A DNA stretch of 64,000 nt, taken from contig NZ_PDWO01000003.1 in NCBI RefSeq assembly GCF_010211765.1, forward strand, positions 62,001 to 126,000, written 5' to 3'. This DNA is from Pseudoxanthomonas kaohsiungensis (GTDB taxonomy: Bacteria > Pseudomonadota > Gammaproteobacteria > Xanthomonadales > Xanthomonadaceae). The position numbers and the translations under genes were made by a program. A model generated the notes under the pieces. It did not search any database and was not told the origin of the DNA. It was given only the letters and a program-made list of their open reading frames with translations. Positions within the stretch are counted from its first letter, which is position 1. Each line of letters opens with the position of its first letter. Shown piece after piece: positions 52,331 to 63,144 of the stretch.

Positions 52331-52461
52331 GCGTGCCCTCGTCTGGAAACCCAAGACCCGGATTCTAGCGGGGCATGCTGCGACGCGACACGTACCTTCG
52401 GGCAATGGGAGGCCGGGCACACCTTCGCGCCCCTCCCGTCGCGTCCCCCCGGCCCGGCCGG

Positions 52462-52467
52462 TAGAAT
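52462..52467 (+). promoter_or_regulatory. putative -10 box of xanAB
   Basis: TAGAAT, 30 bases before the xanA start, within the 11-mer CCGGTAGAATC that also precedes etfBA (58985-58995). No matching -35 hexamer is evident. Confidence 0.35.
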
Positions 52468-52496
52468 CGGCGGTCCTGTCCAGACCGACCCTCCTG

Positions 52497-53843
52497 ATGA
52501 CGCTCCCCGCTTTCAAGGCCTATGACATCCGTGGCCGGGTGCCCGACGAACTCGACGAGAGCCTGGCCCGACGCATCGGCCTGGCCCTGGCCGGACAGCT
52601 TGATCCCGGGCCGGTGGTGCTGGGGCACGACGTGCGCTTGAGCAGCCCGGGCCTGCAGGCGGCCCTGTCCGACGGCCTGCGCAGCATGGGCCGGGACATC
52701 ATCGACATCGGCCTGTGCGGTACCGAGGAGGTCTATTTCCAGACCGCGCACCTGGGCGCGGCCGGCGGCGTGATGGTCACCGCAAGCCACAACCCGATGG
52801 ACTATAACGGCATGAAGCTGGTCCGCGAGCAGGCCAAGCCGATCAGCGGCGACTCGGGCCTGTTCGCGATCCGCGACTTCGCCGCCGCCCATGACGGCGC
52901 CATCGGCGAGCTGCGAGGCGGCTTGAGCGCGCATCCGGACAAGTCGGCCTACATCCAACACCTGCTCGGTTACGTGGACCGGCAGCGGCTGCGCCCGCTG
53001 AAGATCGTCACCAATCCGGGCAACGGTGGCGCAGGGCTGGTCATCGACCAGTTGGCGCCGCACCTGCCGTTCGAGTTCATCCGCATCCAGCACGAGCCGG
53101 ACGGCAGCTTCCCCAACGGCATCCCCAACCCACTGCTGCCGGAGAACCGCGCCGCCACCGCCCAAGCGGTCCGCCAGCACGGCGCCGACTTCGGCATCGC
53201 ATGGGACGGCGACTTCGACCGCTGCTTCTTCTTCGATGCCGACGGCCGCTTCATCGAGGGCTATTACCTGGTCGGCCTGCTGGCCAAGGCCCTGCTGGGA
53301 CGCAGCCCCGGCGAGAAGATCATCCATGACCCGCGCCTGGTCTGGAACACGGTGGAAATGGTCGAGCAGGCCGGCGGCATCCCGGTGATGAGCAAGACCG
53401 GCCATGCGTTCATCAAGGAGCGTATGCGCGCCGAGAACGCCGCCTATGGCGGCGAGATGAGCGCGCACCATTACTTCCGCGATTTCGCCTACTGCGATTC
53501 GGGCATGATCCCGTGGCTGCTGATCGCCGACCTGATCTCGGCCACCGGTGCGCCGTTGGCCGCCATGGTCGAAGACCGCATGCAAGCGTTCCCTTGCAGC
53601 GGCGAGATCAACTTCCGCGTGAAAGACGCCAAGGCGTCGATCGAGCGCATCCTCACCCACTTCTCCGAGCTCTCCCCCGCGCTCGACCATACCGATGGGC
53701 TGAGCGCGGACTTCGGCGACTGGCGCTTCAACCTGCGCAGCTCCAACACCGAGCCGCTGCTGCGCCTGAATGTCGAATCGCGTGGCGATTCACGCCTCAT
53801 GCAGGCGCGCACCGAAGAAATCTCCCGACTGATCGAAGCCTGA
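52497..53843 (+). CDS. xanA: phosphoglucomutase/phosphomannomutase XanA
   Basis: XanA interconverts hexose 6-phosphates and 1-phosphates, feeding UDP-glucose, GDP-mannose and dTDP-rhamnose pools for xanthan-type exopolysaccharide and LPS. The 448-residue length equals XanA of Xanthomonas. Motifs: active serine loop [14 protein letters not shown], metal-binding DGDFDR in [18 protein letters not shown], sugar-binding [13 protein letters not shown] and phosphate-binding [17 protein letters not shown] at 52497 opens [14 protein letters not shown]. The order xanA-xanB is that of Xanthomonas. 20 bases separate them. Confidence 0.97.
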   Translation: MTLPAFKAYDIRGRVPDELDESLARRIGLALAGQLDPGPVVLGHDVRLSSPGLQAALSDGLRSMGRDIIDIGLCGTEEVYFQTAHLGAAGGVMVTASHNPMDYNGMKLVREQAKPISGDSGLFAIRDFAAAHDGAIGELRGGLSAHPDKSAYIQHLLGYVDRQRLRPLKIVTNPGNGGAGLVIDQLAPHLPFEFIRIQHEPDGSFPNGIPNPLLPENRAATAQAVRQHGADFGIAWDGDFDRCFFFDADGRFIEGYYLVGLLAKALLGRSPGEKIIHDPRLVWNTVEMVEQAGGIPVMSKTGHAFIKERMRAENAAYGGEMSAHHYFRDFAYCDSGMIPWLLIADLISATGAPLAAMVEDRMQAFPCSGEINFRVKDAKASIERILTHFSELSPALDHTDGLSADFGDWRFNLRSSNTEPLLRLNVESRGDSRLMQARTEEISRLIEA

Positions 53844-53863
53844 GCAACCTAGGACCGAATCCG

Positions 53864-55267
53864 ATGAACGACCTCCTCCCCGTGATCCTGTCCGGCGGCT
53901 CCGGCACGCGCCTCTGGCCGCTGTCGCGCGAGTCGTATCCCAAGCAGTTCCTGCCCCTGACCGGCGAACTGACCATGCTGCAGGCGACCTGGCACCGGGT
54001 CGCGCCCATCGCCGGCCGCGCCCCACTCGTCGTGGCCAACGAGGAACACCGCTTCGTAGCTGCTGAGCAGCTGCAGCAGGTGGGCGCCAAGCCGCAGGCG
54101 ATCGTGCTCGAACCGGTGGGCCGCAACACCGCGCCGGCCATCGCTATCGCCGCCCTGGAAGCCACCCGCGACGGCGATGACGCGATCCTGCTGGTGCTGC
54201 CCTCGGACCATGTGATCAACGATGAGTCCGCGTTCCAGCACGCAGTCAAGCAGGCGCTGCCGGCGGCCGCGGCAGGCAAGCTGGTGACGTTCGGCATCGT
54301 TCCGGCGGGCCCGGAGACCGGCTACGGGTACATCAAGGCCGCGGCCGGCGGCGAAGTCCGTGCGGTCGAGCGCTTCGTCGAGAAGCCCGACCTGGCCACG
54401 GCCGAAGGCTATGTCGCTTCCGGCGAGTACTTCTGGAACAGCGGCATGTTCCTGTTCAAGGCCTCGCGTTACCTGGCCGAGCTGCAGAAGTTCAACCCGA
54501 CGATCCTGGAGGCGTCCCGGCACGCCTGGGAGCAGGCGAAACGCGATTCCGACTTCGTGCGCCTGGACAAGGCCGCGTTCGCCGCGGTGCCGTCCGATTC
54601 GATCGACTACGCAGTGATGGAGAAGACCGCCGATGCCGCGCTGGTCCCGCTCGACGCCGGCTGGAGCGATGTCGGCTCCTGGACGGCGTTGCGCGAGGTC
54701 TCCCCGCAGGATGCCCAGGGCAACGCCCACCATGGCGACGTGATCGCGATCGATTGCCGCAACACCTACGCTTACGGCGAACGCTTGATCGCCTTGGTTG
54801 GCCTCGATGACGTCATCGTTGTGGAGACCGCCGACGCAGTGCTGGTGGGCAAGGGCGAGCGCATGCAGGAGGTCAAGGAGGTCGTGGCGCGGATCAAGCG
54901 CGACAAGCGCTCCGAGGCCACCTGGCATCGCAAGGTCTACCGCCCGTGGGGCGCCTACGACTCGATCGACAACGGCGATCGTTTTCAGGTCAAGCGGATC
55001 TCGGTCAAGCCGGGCGCGACCCTGAGCCTGCAGATGCACCATCACCGCGCCGAACACTGGATCGTCGTGTCCGGCACCGCCGAAGTCACCCGCGGCGAAG
55101 AGGTGATCCTGCTCACGGAGAACCAGAGCACCTATATCCCGCTCGGCGTCACCCATCGCCTGAAAAACCCGGGCAAGCTGCCGCTGGAGCTGATCGAAGT
55201 GCAGTCCGGCAGTTACCTGGGCGAGGACGACATCGTCCGCTTCGAGGACACGTACGGCCGGGCTTGA
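53864..55267 (+). CDS. xanB: mannose-1-phosphate guanylyltransferase / mannose-6-phosphate isomerase XanB
   Basis: XanB makes GDP-mannose from fructose-6-phosphate-derived mannose through its two activities. The 467-residue length is that of XanB. The N-terminal pyrophosphorylase domain has [21 protein letters not shown] (about 9-29), [13 protein letters not shown], and [11 protein letters not shown]. The C-terminal isomerase domain is a cupin ([38 protein letters not shown]). ATG at 53864 is preceded by AGGA. The stop lies in a 9-bp stem (55254-55276). Confidence 0.97.
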   Translation: MNDLLPVILSGGSGTRLWPLSRESYPKQFLPLTGELTMLQATWHRVAPIAGRAPLVVANEEHRFVAAEQLQQVGAKPQAIVLEPVGRNTAPAIAIAALEATRDGDDAILLVLPSDHVINDESAFQHAVKQALPAAAAGKLVTFGIVPAGPETGYGYIKAAAGGEVRAVERFVEKPDLATAEGYVASGEYFWNSGMFLFKASRYLAELQKFNPTILEASRHAWEQAKRDSDFVRLDKAAFAAVPSDSIDYAVMEKTADAALVPLDAGWSDVGSWTALREVSPQDAQGNAHHGDVIAIDCRNTYAYGERLIALVGLDDVIVVETADAVLVGKGERMQEVKEVVARIKRDKRSEATWHRKVYRPWGAYDSIDNGDRFQVKRISVKPGATLSLQMHHHRAEHWIVVSGTAEVTRGEEVILLTENQSTYIPLGVTHRLKNPGKLPLELIEVQSGSYLGEDDIVRFEDTYGRA

Positions 55268-55276
55268 CCCGGCCGT
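55254..55276 (+). other. stem-loop spanning the xanB stop codon
   Basis: ACGGCCGGG (55254-55262) and CCCGGCCGT (55268-55276) form a perfect 9-bp stem with a CTTGA loop containing the TGA stop (55265-55267). No T-run follows, so it is more likely an mRNA 3' stem than an intrinsic terminator. Confidence 0.55.
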
Positions 55277-55405
55277 GGGTGCAAGCGGTCTCCAGCACTT
55301 GGCGTAACCGGTACCTGGCGGCGACCGGGAGCGCGCACCGGACACGTGGCCTCCGCGCCATCTGAAAAGCCGCGTTTAGCGCAGGCTTCTCCAGGCTGCC
55401 GTCGC

Positions 55406-55430
55406 GTCGCCGATGAGGATCGGCTCCTAC
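55406..55430. repeat. single GTAG-headed palindrome arm
   Basis: One inverted arm (reverse complement starts GTAGGAGCCGATCC) without a visible partner. Its TAG (55427-55429, complement) is the stop codon of rfbD. Confidence 0.8.
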
Positions 55431-56347
55431 GAAGGCGTGCGGGCCAGCGAAGCAATGACGCCGCGGAGCCCATCCCGCCAATCTGGCAAGTCGAAGCCGA
55501 ACTCATTCTGGAAGTGGGAAGTATCGAGCCGGGAATAGGCGGGCCGGCGCGCGGGGGTCGGGTAGTCTGCCGTCGTGATCGGCACCACCGCCGGCGGGCG
55601 CGCCAGCAGGCCAGCCGCCGCGGCCTCGGAGAAGATCGCTTCGGCGAAGCCGTGCCAGCTGGTTTCGCCGGAGGCGACCAAATGCCAGGTGCCGCCTGCC
55701 CTCGTGCCGTCGGCAAGCACCTGCGACAACGCCGCGGCGGTGGCATCGGCGATCAGCGCCGCCGGCGTCGGCGAGCCCACCTGGTCGGCCACCACGCGCA
55801 GCTCGTCGCGCCCGGCGCCCAGGCGCAGCATCGTCCTGAGGAAATTGTGGCCGTGGGCGGCATACACCCACGCGGTGCGGAAAATGAAATGCCGGCCCGC
55901 CGCCTCGCGCACCGCGACTTCGCCCGCCAGTTTGCTTGCTCCGTACACGCCCAGCGGCGCGGTCGGGTCGTCTTCCCGGTAGGGGCGCGCCCCGCGCCCG
56001 TCGAACACGTAGTCGGTCGAATAGTGGACGAAGGGAATCCCGGCGACGGCGCAGGCTCGCGCCAGGACACCCGGGGCGTCGCCGTTGATCGAGAAGGCCA
56101 TCTCCCGATCGCTCTCGGCCTTGTCGACCGCGGTGTAGGCGGCGGCATTGACGACGGCCGCCGGCCCGATGGCGCCGACCAGCGCCGCACAGGCGCCCGG
56201 ATCCGACAGGTCGCCGACCTGGCAAGGCTCGCCATTGTCGAGCCTGCCGTTCCGGGTCGCGGCGATCACCTCGCCCAACGTCGACAGGCTGTGCAACAGC
56301 TCGCGGCCAACCTGGCCGTTCGCCCCGAACAGGAGAAGCCGGGTCAT
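55427..56347 (-). CDS. rfbD: dTDP-4-dehydrorhamnose reductase
   Basis: RmlD, the last step of dTDP-L-rhamnose synthesis. The 306-residue SDR protein shows the glycine loop GANGQVGREL (8-17), VVNAAAYTAVDKAESDREM, the catalytic YGASK (YxxxK) and PTPARRPAYSRLDTS. ATG at 56347 overlaps the rfbC stop (ATGA). It is the last gene of the rfbBACD order read leftward. The stop TAG is contributed by a GTAG repeat, leaving a short C-terminus ending ARTPS. Confidence 0.95.
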   Translation of the reverse strand: MTRLLLFGANGQVGRELLHSLSTLGEVIAATRNGRLDNGEPCQVGDLSDPGACAALVGAIGPAAVVNAAAYTAVDKAESDREMAFSINGDAPGVLARACAVAGIPFVHYSTDYVFDGRGARPYREDDPTAPLGVYGASKLAGEVAVREAAGRHFIFRTAWVYAAHGHNFLRTMLRLGAGRDELRVVADQVGSPTPAALIADATAAALSQVLADGTRAGGTWHLVASGETSWHGFAEAIFSEAAAAGLLARPPAVVPITTADYPTPARRPAYSRLDTSHFQNEFGFDLPDWRDGLRGVIASLARTPS

Positions 56348-56901
56348 GGCGCGTAGAGCGGCAACCGCTCGGCGGGGATGTCCTCCAGCAGCGGCGCAGA
56401 ACTGTCCTTGGCGGAAAGCAGCGGGTCGCCGAGCGGCCAGTCCACGCCTATGGCCCCATCGTTCCAGCGCAGGCCGGCATCCGCCTCCTTCACATAGACG
56501 TCGGTGCACAGGTAGCTGAAGACCGCGCGCTCGGACAGGACGGCGAAGCCATGCGCGAAGCCCTCCGGCACCCACAGCTGGCGTCGGTTTTCCGCGCTGA
56601 GTATGACCGCCTCCCAGCGCCCGAACGTCGGCGAGCCGCGGCGGATGTCGACCGCCACGTCGTAGACCTCGCCCTCGAGGACGCTGACCAGCTTTCCCTG
56701 CGGGCGCGGCCACTGGTAATGCAAGCCGCGCAACACCCCGCGGATCGAAGTCGACGTATTGCTTTGCAGGAATCTCGCGGCAATCCCCGCCTTGTCGTAG
56801 CGCTCGGCGTTCCAGCCCTCGAAGAAGGTGCCCCGCTCGTCGCCGAACACCGTCGGTTCGACCACCAGGCAACCGGGCAGGCCGGTCTCGATGACCTTCA
56901 C
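56344..56901 (-). CDS. rfbC: dTDP-4-dehydrorhamnose 3,5-epimerase
   Basis: RmlC epimerises dTDP-4-keto-6-deoxyglucose. The 185-residue cupin has the signature [49 protein letters not shown] broken by the catalytic histidine, and [17 protein letters not shown]. Length is normal. GTG at 56901 overlaps the rfbA stop, opening [14 protein letters not shown]. It sits between rfbA and rfbD, the conserved position. Confidence 0.95.
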   Translation of the reverse strand: MKVIETGLPGCLVVEPTVFGDERGTFFEGWNAERYDKAGIAARFLQSNTSTSIRGVLRGLHYQWPRPQGKLVSVLEGEVYDVAVDIRRGSPTFGRWEAVILSAENRRQLWVPEGFAHGFAVLSERAVFSYLCTDVYVKEADAGLRWNDGAIGVDWPLGDPLLSAKDSSAPLLEDIPAERLPLYAP

Positions 56902-57788
56902 CGAACCACCTCGCCGCGCCTGGCGATTTCCAGCAGGTACTGGCCATAGCTGTTCTTCAGGAGCGACGCAGCCAGGCCCTCGAGCTGGCCCGCGTCGATC
57001 CAGCCGTTGCCGAAGGCGATCTCCTCCGGACAGCACACGCGAAGGCCCTGCCTGGCTTCTATCGTTTCGATGAACGTCGACGCTTCCAGCAGCGACTGGT
57101 GGGTGCCGGTATCAAGCCAGGCGTAGCCCCGGCCCAGCTGTTCGAGGTACAGCTCGCCCTGCTCCAGGTAACGCTTGTTGAGGTCGGTGATCTCCAGCTC
57201 CCCGCGCGACGACGGCCTCAGCTCGCTGGCGTATTCGCTGGCCCGTCCGTCGTAGAAGTACAGCCCGGTGACCGCGTAGTTGGAACGCGGAGCCGCCGGC
57301 TTCTCCTCGATATCCACCACGCGTCCATCGCCGTCGAACTCGGCCACGCCGTAGCGCTCCGGATCACGGACCCAGTATCCAAACACGGTGGCGCCCTGCT
57401 CGCGCTCCGCGGCCTTCCGCAGCAGGGCGGTCAGGCCATGCCCGTGGAAGATGTTGTCGCCCAGCACCAGGCAGCTGGGCTGGCCAGCGACGAAGTCGCG
57501 GCCGATCAGGTACGCCTGGGCCAACCCGTCGGGACTGGGCTGCACCGCGTACTCGATGCGCATCCCCCACTGCGAACCGTCGCCGAGCAACGCCTGGAAC
57601 AGCGCCTGCTCGTGCGGGGTGTTGATGACCAGCACCTCTCGGATGCCCGCCAGCATCAGCACGCTGAGCGGGTAGTAGATCATCGGCTTGTCGTAGACCG
57701 GGAGCAGCTGCTTGCTGATCGCGCGGGTGATCGGATACAGCCGCGTGCCGGAACCGCCGGCCAGGATGATGCCCTTGCGCGCGCTCAT
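56898..57788 (-). CDS. rfbA: glucose-1-phosphate thymidylyltransferase
   Basis: RmlA makes dTDP-glucose. The 296-residue protein shows [35 protein letters not shown] (starting about residue 8, the nucleotide-binding signature and the R/K-rich loop), [26 protein letters not shown] (metal-binding D), and [15 protein letters not shown] near the C-terminus. ATG at 57788 overlaps the rfbB stop. The end region [19 protein letters not shown] is typical of the long RmlA form. Confidence 0.96.
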   Translation of the reverse strand: MSARKGIILAGGSGTRLYPITRAISKQLLPVYDKPMIYYPLSVLMLAGIREVLVINTPHEQALFQALLGDGSQWGMRIEYAVQPSPDGLAQAYLIGRDFVAGQPSCLVLGDNIFHGHGLTALLRKAAEREQGATVFGYWVRDPERYGVAEFDGDGRVVDIEEKPAAPRSNYAVTGLYFYDGRASEYASELRPSSRGELEITDLNKRYLEQGELYLEQLGRGYAWLDTGTHQSLLEASTFIETIEARQGLRVCCPEEIAFGNGWIDAGQLEGLAASLLKNSYGQYLLEIARRGEVVR

Positions 57789-58840
57789 GCATTCACTCCG
57801 ATGCGTTCGAGGCGATAGCTGCCGTCGAGCACGCGCCGTACCCAGGCCTGGTTGTCCAGGTACCAGTCGACGGTGGCGGCGATGCCCTGCTCGAAGGTGT
57901 ATTTCGGCTCCCAGCCCAGTTCGTCCTTGAGCTTGGACGCATCGATCGCGTAGCGGCGGTCGTGGCCCGGGCGATCGGCGACATGGGTGATCAGGCTGCT
58001 GCGCGGCCGGCCATCCTCGCGCGGCCGGCGCTGGTCCAGCAGCTCGCAGATCGCAAGTACGACCTCGATGTTCTGCTTTTCCGAGTTGCCGCCGACGTTG
58101 TAGGTTTCCCCAACCCGGCCCCGGGCCAGCACGGTGCGGATCGCCTCGCAATGATCGGCCACGAACAGCCAGTCGCGCACCTGCTTGCCGTCGCCGTAGA
58201 CCGGCAGCGGCTCGCCAGCCAGTGCCTTGGCGATCATCAGCGGGATCAGCTTCTCGGGGAAATGGTACGGACCGTAGTTGTTGGAGCAGTTGGTGGTCAG
58301 TACCGGCAGCCCGTAGGTGTGGTGGAACGCGCGGACCAGGTGGTCCGACGCGGCCTTGGAGGCCGAGTACGGGGAGTTCGGCGCATACGGGGTGGTCTCG
58401 GAGAACTTGCCGGTCTCGCCCAGCGTGCCGTAGACCTCATCGGTGGACACGTGCAGGAAGCGGAATGCCTTCCTCGCCGTGCCTTCCAGGCCCTTCCAGT
58501 GGTCGCGCACGGCTTCCAGCAGGCCCAGGGTGCCGACCACGTTGGTCTGGATGAAGGCGGCCGGCCCGTCGATCGAACGGTCGACATGGCTCTCGGCGGC
58601 GAAATTCACCACCGCATCGGGCCGATGTTCGGTCAGCAGCCGTGGCACCAGTTCCCGGTCGCCGATGTCGCCCTGCACGAACACGTGGTCCGGATGACCG
58701 TCCAGCGACGACAGGGTGTCCAGGTTGCCGGCGTAGGTCAGCGCGTCCAGGTTGATTACCCGGATGCCGCGGGCAACCGCCTCCAGCACGAAGTTGCCGC
58801 CGATGAACCCCGCGCCGCCTGTCACCAGCCAGGTTGCCAA
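57785..58840 (-). CDS. rfbB: dTDP-glucose 4,6-dehydratase
   Basis: RmlB forms dTDP-4-keto-6-deoxyglucose. The 351-residue extended SDR has the NAD loop [12 protein letters not shown] (6-17), [16 protein letters not shown], the catalytic tyrosine motif YSASK (within [16 protein letters not shown]) and [23 protein letters not shown] at 58840 was chosen: it gives [12 protein letters not shown], and the residue count then fits the family, whereas upstream frame lacks similarity. Homologous Xanthomonas genes also use this start. Divergent from etfBA. Confidence 0.94.
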   Translation of the reverse strand: MATWLVTGGAGFIGGNFVLEAVARGIRVINLDALTYAGNLDTLSSLDGHPDHVFVQGDIGDRELVPRLLTEHRPDAVVNFAAESHVDRSIDGPAAFIQTNVVGTLGLLEAVRDHWKGLEGTARKAFRFLHVSTDEVYGTLGETGKFSETTPYAPNSPYSASKAASDHLVRAFHHTYGLPVLTTNCSNNYGPYHFPEKLIPLMIAKALAGEPLPVYGDGKQVRDWLFVADHCEAIRTVLARGRVGETYNVGGNSEKQNIEVVLAICELLDQRRPREDGRPRSSLITHVADRPGHDRRYAIDASKLKDELGWEPKYTFEQGIAATVDWYLDNQAWVRRVLDGSYRLERIGVNA

Positions 58841-58984
58841 ACCACACCGTCCTGTCCGCCACCGCGGCATAAAGCTCGGAAGCCGCATAGCATAACGGTC
58901 CCCAGCTGACTTCCGGACACCAGTACCGGACTGCGATCCATCACCCTCCACAGGTCGATACCTGATCGCATGGGCGTGGCTCAC

Positions 58985-58995
58985 CCGGTAGAATC
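58985..58995 (+). promoter_or_regulatory. putative -10 element of etfBA
   Basis: CCGGTAGAATC, identical to the 11-mer before xanA (52458-52468), contains TAGAAT at 58989-58994 and lies 64 bases before the etfB start. No good -35 is visible. The rest of the 217-base gap with rfbB shows nothing else. Confidence 0.35.
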
Positions 58996-59057
58996 AGCAC
59001 CCCCGGGCCTGCCGCCGCGGCCGGGCCGCCCAGCTATCCCGAAGGAATCCCCGCACG

Positions 59058-59804
59058 ATGAAGATCCTGGTCGCCTACAAGCGCGTCGTGGACTACAACG
59101 TCCGCATCCAGGTCAAGCCCGACGGCTCCGGTGTGGTCACCGAGGGCGTCAAGCTTTCGCCCAACCCGTTTGACGAGATCGCCCTGGAAGAAGCCCTGCG
59201 CCTGCGCGACAAGGGCATCGCCACCGAAGTGGTGGTCGCCACGATCGCCCCCGCCGACGCCCAGGCGCACCTGCGCAACGGCCTGGCCATGGGCGCCAAC
59301 CGCGCCATCCACGTGGTCACCGACCAGCCGGTGCAGCCGCTGGCGGCCGCCCGCACCCTGCTCAGGCTGGTGGAGAAGGAGCAGCCTGACCTGGTGATCC
59401 TGGGCAAGCAGGCCATCGACGACGACGCCAACCAGACCGGCCAGATGCTGGCCACGCTGTGGGGCCGTCCGCAGGCCACCTTCGCCTCGAAGGTCGAGGT
59501 CGCCGCCGGCAAGGCGACGGTCACCCGCGAAGTCGACGCCGGCCTGGAAACGCTGGAAGTCGACCTCCCGGCCGTGGTCACCACCGACCTTCGCCTGAAC
59601 GAGCCGCGCTTCATCAAGCTGCCGGACATCATGAAGGCCAAGAGCAAGCCGCTGGAGACCCTGCAGCTGGCCGAGCTGGGCGTCCAGGCGGGCGCGGAAC
59701 TGAAGACCACCACCTATGCCCCGCCCGCAAAGCGCAGCAAGGGCGTGATGGTGAAGGATGCGGCCGAACTGGTCGCCGCACTGAAGCAGAAGGGGTTGCT
59801 GTGA
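59058..59804 (+). CDS. etfB: electron transfer flavoprotein subunit beta
   Basis: EtfB binds AMP and, with EtfA, carries electrons from acyl-CoA and other dehydrogenases to ETF-QO. The 248-residue protein opens MKILVAYKRVVDYNVRIQVK and has the family signature VEKEQPDLVILGKQAIDDDA with NQTGQMLA after it, and VTTDLRLNEPRFIKLPDIMKAKSKP. A GGAATC ribosome sequence precedes ATG 59058. Its stop overlaps the etfA ATG (TGATG, 59802-59806). Confidence 0.97.
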   Translation: MKILVAYKRVVDYNVRIQVKPDGSGVVTEGVKLSPNPFDEIALEEALRLRDKGIATEVVVATIAPADAQAHLRNGLAMGANRAIHVVTDQPVQPLAAARTLLRLVEKEQPDLVILGKQAIDDDANQTGQMLATLWGRPQATFASKVEVAAGKATVTREVDAGLETLEVDLPAVVTTDLRLNEPRFIKLPDIMKAKSKPLETLQLAELGVQAGAELKTTTYAPPAKRSKGVMVKDAAELVAALKQKGLL

Positions 59805-60754
59805 TGGCAAACAAGGTACTGGTCGTCGCCGAACACCTGGACGGCAAGCTCAACGCCTCGACCGCGCGCACGGTCAGCGCCGCGCAGGCGCTGTCGCCGG
59901 ACGCCATCGACATCGTCGTACTGGCGGCCGACCCGTCGGCCGTGGCCGCGCAGGCCGCCCAGATCGGCGGCGTGTCGCGCGTGCTGGCGGTGGCCAACCC
60001 GGCCAACGCGCACGCCCTGGCCCAGGTCCTGGGCCCCCAGGTCGCGCAGCTCGCGGCCGGCTACAGCCACGTCTTCGGCCCCTCCACCACCTTCGGCAAG
60101 GACCTGATGCCGGTCGTGGCCGCGCTGCTGGGCGTCAACCAGGTCTCCGACCTGATGGCGGTCGAGGGCAGCCACACCTTCAAGCGGCCGATCTACGCCG
60201 GTAACGCGATCATCACCGTCGAGGCGCCGGCCGGGCAGGCCGTGGTCGCCACCGTGCGCACCGCTTCCTGGCCCGAGGCGGCCGGCGGCGGCAATGCCGC
60301 GGTCGAAGCGACCAGCGCCGACGTCGCCCTGCCCTCGCACACGCGCTGGATCGGCCTGGCGGCCGGCGGCTCGGACCGTCCGGACCTGCAGAGCGCGCGC
60401 CGGGTGGTCTCCGGCGGCCGCGGCGTGGGTTCGGAAGAGAACTTCCGCATCGTCTACAGCCTGGCCGACAAGCTCGGCGCCGCCGTGGGCGCCTCGCGCG
60501 CCGCCGTCGACGCCGGCTACTGCCCGAACGAGATGCAGGTCGGCCAGACCGGCAAGATCATCGCCCCGGAGCTGTACGTGGCGATCGGCATCTCCGGCGC
60601 GATCCAGCACCTGACCGGGATCAAGGACGCCGGCACGATCGTGGCGATCAACAAGGATCCGGAAGCGGCGATTTTCGAGGTGGCCGACATCGGGCTGGTG
60701 GGCGACCTGTTCCAGCTGCTGCCGGAACTGGAAAAGGCCCTCGGCGACGCCTGA
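59804..60754 (+). CDS. etfA: electron transfer flavoprotein subunit alpha
   Basis: EtfA holds the FAD that shuttles electrons. The 316-residue protein begins [20 protein letters not shown] and shows the FAD signature [17 protein letters not shown] (about 205-221), [19 protein letters not shown], and [20 protein letters not shown] with [23 protein letters not shown] following. Length and motifs are normal. Downstream 72 bases carry a short GGCGAC/GTCGCC stem without a T-run and then the DUF6020 gene, where base composition changes. Confidence 0.97.
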   Translation: MANKVLVVAEHLDGKLNASTARTVSAAQALSPDAIDIVVLAADPSAVAAQAAQIGGVSRVLAVANPANAHALAQVLGPQVAQLAAGYSHVFGPSTTFGKDLMPVVAALLGVNQVSDLMAVEGSHTFKRPIYAGNAIITVEAPAGQAVVATVRTASWPEAAGGGNAAVEATSADVALPSHTRWIGLAAGGSDRPDLQSARRVVSGGRGVGSEENFRIVYSLADKLGAAVGASRAAVDAGYCPNEMQVGQTGKIIAPELYVAIGISGAIQHLTGIKDAGTIVAINKDPEAAIFEVADIGLVGDLFQLLPELEKALGDA

Positions 60755-60826
60755 CCGCGTTGGTGCACAGGCGACGGATACGTCGCCTCACATGCAAGTC
60801 GCTCACTTGCTCACCTAGGGGAAGCC

Positions 60827-62968
60827 ATGCAGGTCAATCCGGTTTTCTGGGCGCTGGCCCGCTCGGCCTTCAGCCTCTGCGTATCCATTTCGGTGGTGGC
60901 GCACTTGGGACCCGTGCGCCACCAGATCGTCCTTCTCGCGCTGTTCGCCGTATTGGCCTGGCTCATCAGCGCCCCGCTCATTGCGTGGTTGCGCCAGACC
61001 CTGCCGGCAACTGGCGCCTGGAAGGCTGCGGCTACCGCACTGACGCTGTGCCTCGTCGGTTTCGCGATGACGTACGCCATCCCCATCCCGGTGGCTCCCA
61101 GCGGCAATTCGGTCGACCCGGTCGAGGTTGAAGTCCGCCCGCTAGGTCCGTCACCCCAAAGCGGCCAGGGCAGCGAAGTGTGGTTCGCCATCGAAGCCGA
61201 CGGGGTGCGCGTGCCGGTCGATCAGATCCGCCACGATGCCACTTGGCAGGTGCGGGACGGGATGCTTTACGCCACGCAAGCGGGCACACCCGCGCGCTGG
61301 AGCGGTCGCGCAACGTCGCTGCAGGTGTTGGCTCTTTCTCACCCGTGGTCGGGCCGCGCGCAACTGAGTACCAATGGGCACGCCCAGATCGTCGACCTCT
61401 ACAAGCCCACCAGCGGCAATGCATACCGGTCGATCTGGCTGCTCGGCGACGCCAACCCGCACCTGTGGATGCAATTCGCCGAGCGCAGCGGGAAGCAACG
61501 GGCCATACAGGTACTCGATGCTCTGCTCATCGCGTTCGCCCTGTTCATGCTCCACCTGTGGTTCGCCTCCATTCCGTCGGCAGTTGGCGACACCCGAGTT
61601 CCACTCTGGCGTGACAGCCTGCGCTTCGCGCTACCGTCGTGGACGGTCTCGGCGTTGCTGTTGATCGTGTTCTGGCCCGGCGTGATGAGCAACGATTCCA
61701 TCGACCAATGGCACATGGCCGGGGCGACGATCGGCTCGGACTGGCACCCGGTTTTCCACACGCTGCTTATCTCATTGGCGCGCAAGATCTGGGACACCCC
61801 CGGCTTCGTCGCCATGCTGCAGGCCGGAGCGCTCGGACTGTCGTCTGGCTACCTCATTGCGGTGACCCAGCGCGCGACCCGGACTTCGTCGTTGCTTGCG
61901 AATGCCGCATCCTGGGGCTGCGCACTGATGCCAATGATCGCCTTTTGCAGCATCACGTTGTGGAAGGACATTCCCTACGCGGCGTCCGTCGTGGCCATCA
62001 CCGCCGGTGTCACGAGCCTGCTGTTCCTGGGTACGCCGCGCCTGGGACGGCTGCCGAACTTCGCCGCTGCCCTCGCCGTACTGCTGGTCTGCGTCCTGTT
62101 CCGACACAACGGCCCGCCGATCGCGGTGGCGGCGTTACTCATTGTCTTCGTGCTATCCCCCGCCAATCGCAAGGCCGCAGTCGTGCTGGGGCTGTGCGTG
62201 GTCGCCATCGCGATGGCATTGAAGGGACCCGTCACCGACTCCATGGGTGTAAAGCGATCGAACGTCGCCTTCACCCTGTACTCGCATCACATTGCCGCAC
62301 ACCTGGAGTCGGGTGAGCGTCCGCCCACACCGGAGGCGACGACCCTGTTCCGCGAAGTCGTCAAGGATGGCGGTACCTGGCCCTACCGCTGCAGTGTGGT
62401 GGACATCACCATCTTCAACTCCAGGTTCGACATCGAGGCGGCTTCCCGCAACAGCACGGAGCTGCGCGATACTTGGTTGCAGATGGCACGAGAGAATCCA
62501 GGCACTGAGCTTCGCCATCTGGCCTGCGTCAGTTCACTGGTCTGGCTGATGGACGAGTCCAGCCAGGCCCCGCTATACGAAGCGGGCCCAAGCATCCACA
62601 CCCGCGACGGCCAGCAGCAGTGGGTACAACCAGGCCCCGAAGTGCGTGAAGCATCCCTCGCCCCCCATCTCGTCGAACCCACCGTGCAATGGCTGGATTT
62701 CACACGCCAGTTCAACCTGCTCTGGCGGCCAGCCGCATGGCTCTATCTGCTGATCTTTGCCGCATGGGTTGCGGCGACGCGCATGAAGGATTGGCGGATC
62801 GCGCTGGTTACCGTTCCGGTCCTGGTGCACAGTGCCGTTCTGGCGGTGGCCAATGTGGCCCAGGACTCGCGCTACCAATTACCGGTGTTCGTCATCGCAT
62901 TGGCGATGTCACCCGCCTTGTTGCGCGCGGCAATCCATCGGGAAGGCGAGCAGGCACCTCGCCAGTAG
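60827..62968 (+). CDS. DUF6020 family multi-spanning membrane protein
   Basis: A 713-residue integral membrane protein with at least ten hydrophobic segments (for example QIVLLALFAVLAWLISAPLI near residue 35 and ALLLIVFWPGVMSNDSIDQW near 290). The segment WPGVMSNDSIDQWHMAGATIG followed by DWHPVFHTLL is the DUF6020 hallmark and resembles the acidic motif of GT-C glycosyltransferases; such a role is inference only. A periplasmic loop with two cysteines (YRCSVVD) lies near residue 525. It is the first gene after etfA and is clearly less GC-rich than its neighbours, as expected for a horizontally variable O-antigen gene. ATG at 60827 follows AGGGGAAGCC. Confidence 0.7.
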   Translation: MQVNPVFWALARSAFSLCVSISVVAHLGPVRHQIVLLALFAVLAWLISAPLIAWLRQTLPATGAWKAAATALTLCLVGFAMTYAIPIPVAPSGNSVDPVEVEVRPLGPSPQSGQGSEVWFAIEADGVRVPVDQIRHDATWQVRDGMLYATQAGTPARWSGRATSLQVLALSHPWSGRAQLSTNGHAQIVDLYKPTSGNAYRSIWLLGDANPHLWMQFAERSGKQRAIQVLDALLIAFALFMLHLWFASIPSAVGDTRVPLWRDSLRFALPSWTVSALLLIVFWPGVMSNDSIDQWHMAGATIGSDWHPVFHTLLISLARKIWDTPGFVAMLQAGALGLSSGYLIAVTQRATRTSSLLANAASWGCALMPMIAFCSITLWKDIPYAASVVAITAGVTSLLFLGTPRLGRLPNFAAALAVLLVCVLFRHNGPPIAVAALLIVFVLSPANRKAAVVLGLCVVAIAMALKGPVTDSMGVKRSNVAFTLYSHHIAAHLESGERPPTPEATTLFREVVKDGGTWPYRCSVVDITIFNSRFDIEAASRNSTELRDTWLQMARENPGTELRHLACVSSLVWLMDESSQAPLYEAGPSIHTRDGQQQWVQPGPEVREASLAPHLVEPTVQWLDFTRQFNLLWRPAAWLYLLIFAAWVAATRMKDWRIALVTVPVLVHSAVLAVANVAQDSRYQLPVFVIALAMSPALLRAAIHREGEQAPRQ

Positions 62969-63144
62969 CCTCTTGCCCCGGGCGGCGCCTGAAGCCCCCC
63001 GAGAGATCCCGCCTTGGAGCTGGTCCCATCGCGCGCCGCATGGCGTTCACATGGCGCGAAGGGCCTCAGCGGCATATGGAACGGCCAGATGGAGTGCGCT
63101 ATCTTCGAGAAGCGGACAGAGCACCGCGACTAAGGGGCGTCCGA

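Noticed and set aside
60769-60788. Stem AGGCGAC / GTCGCCT after etfA as a terminator.
   Set aside because: No T-run follows; it may be a decayed repeat.
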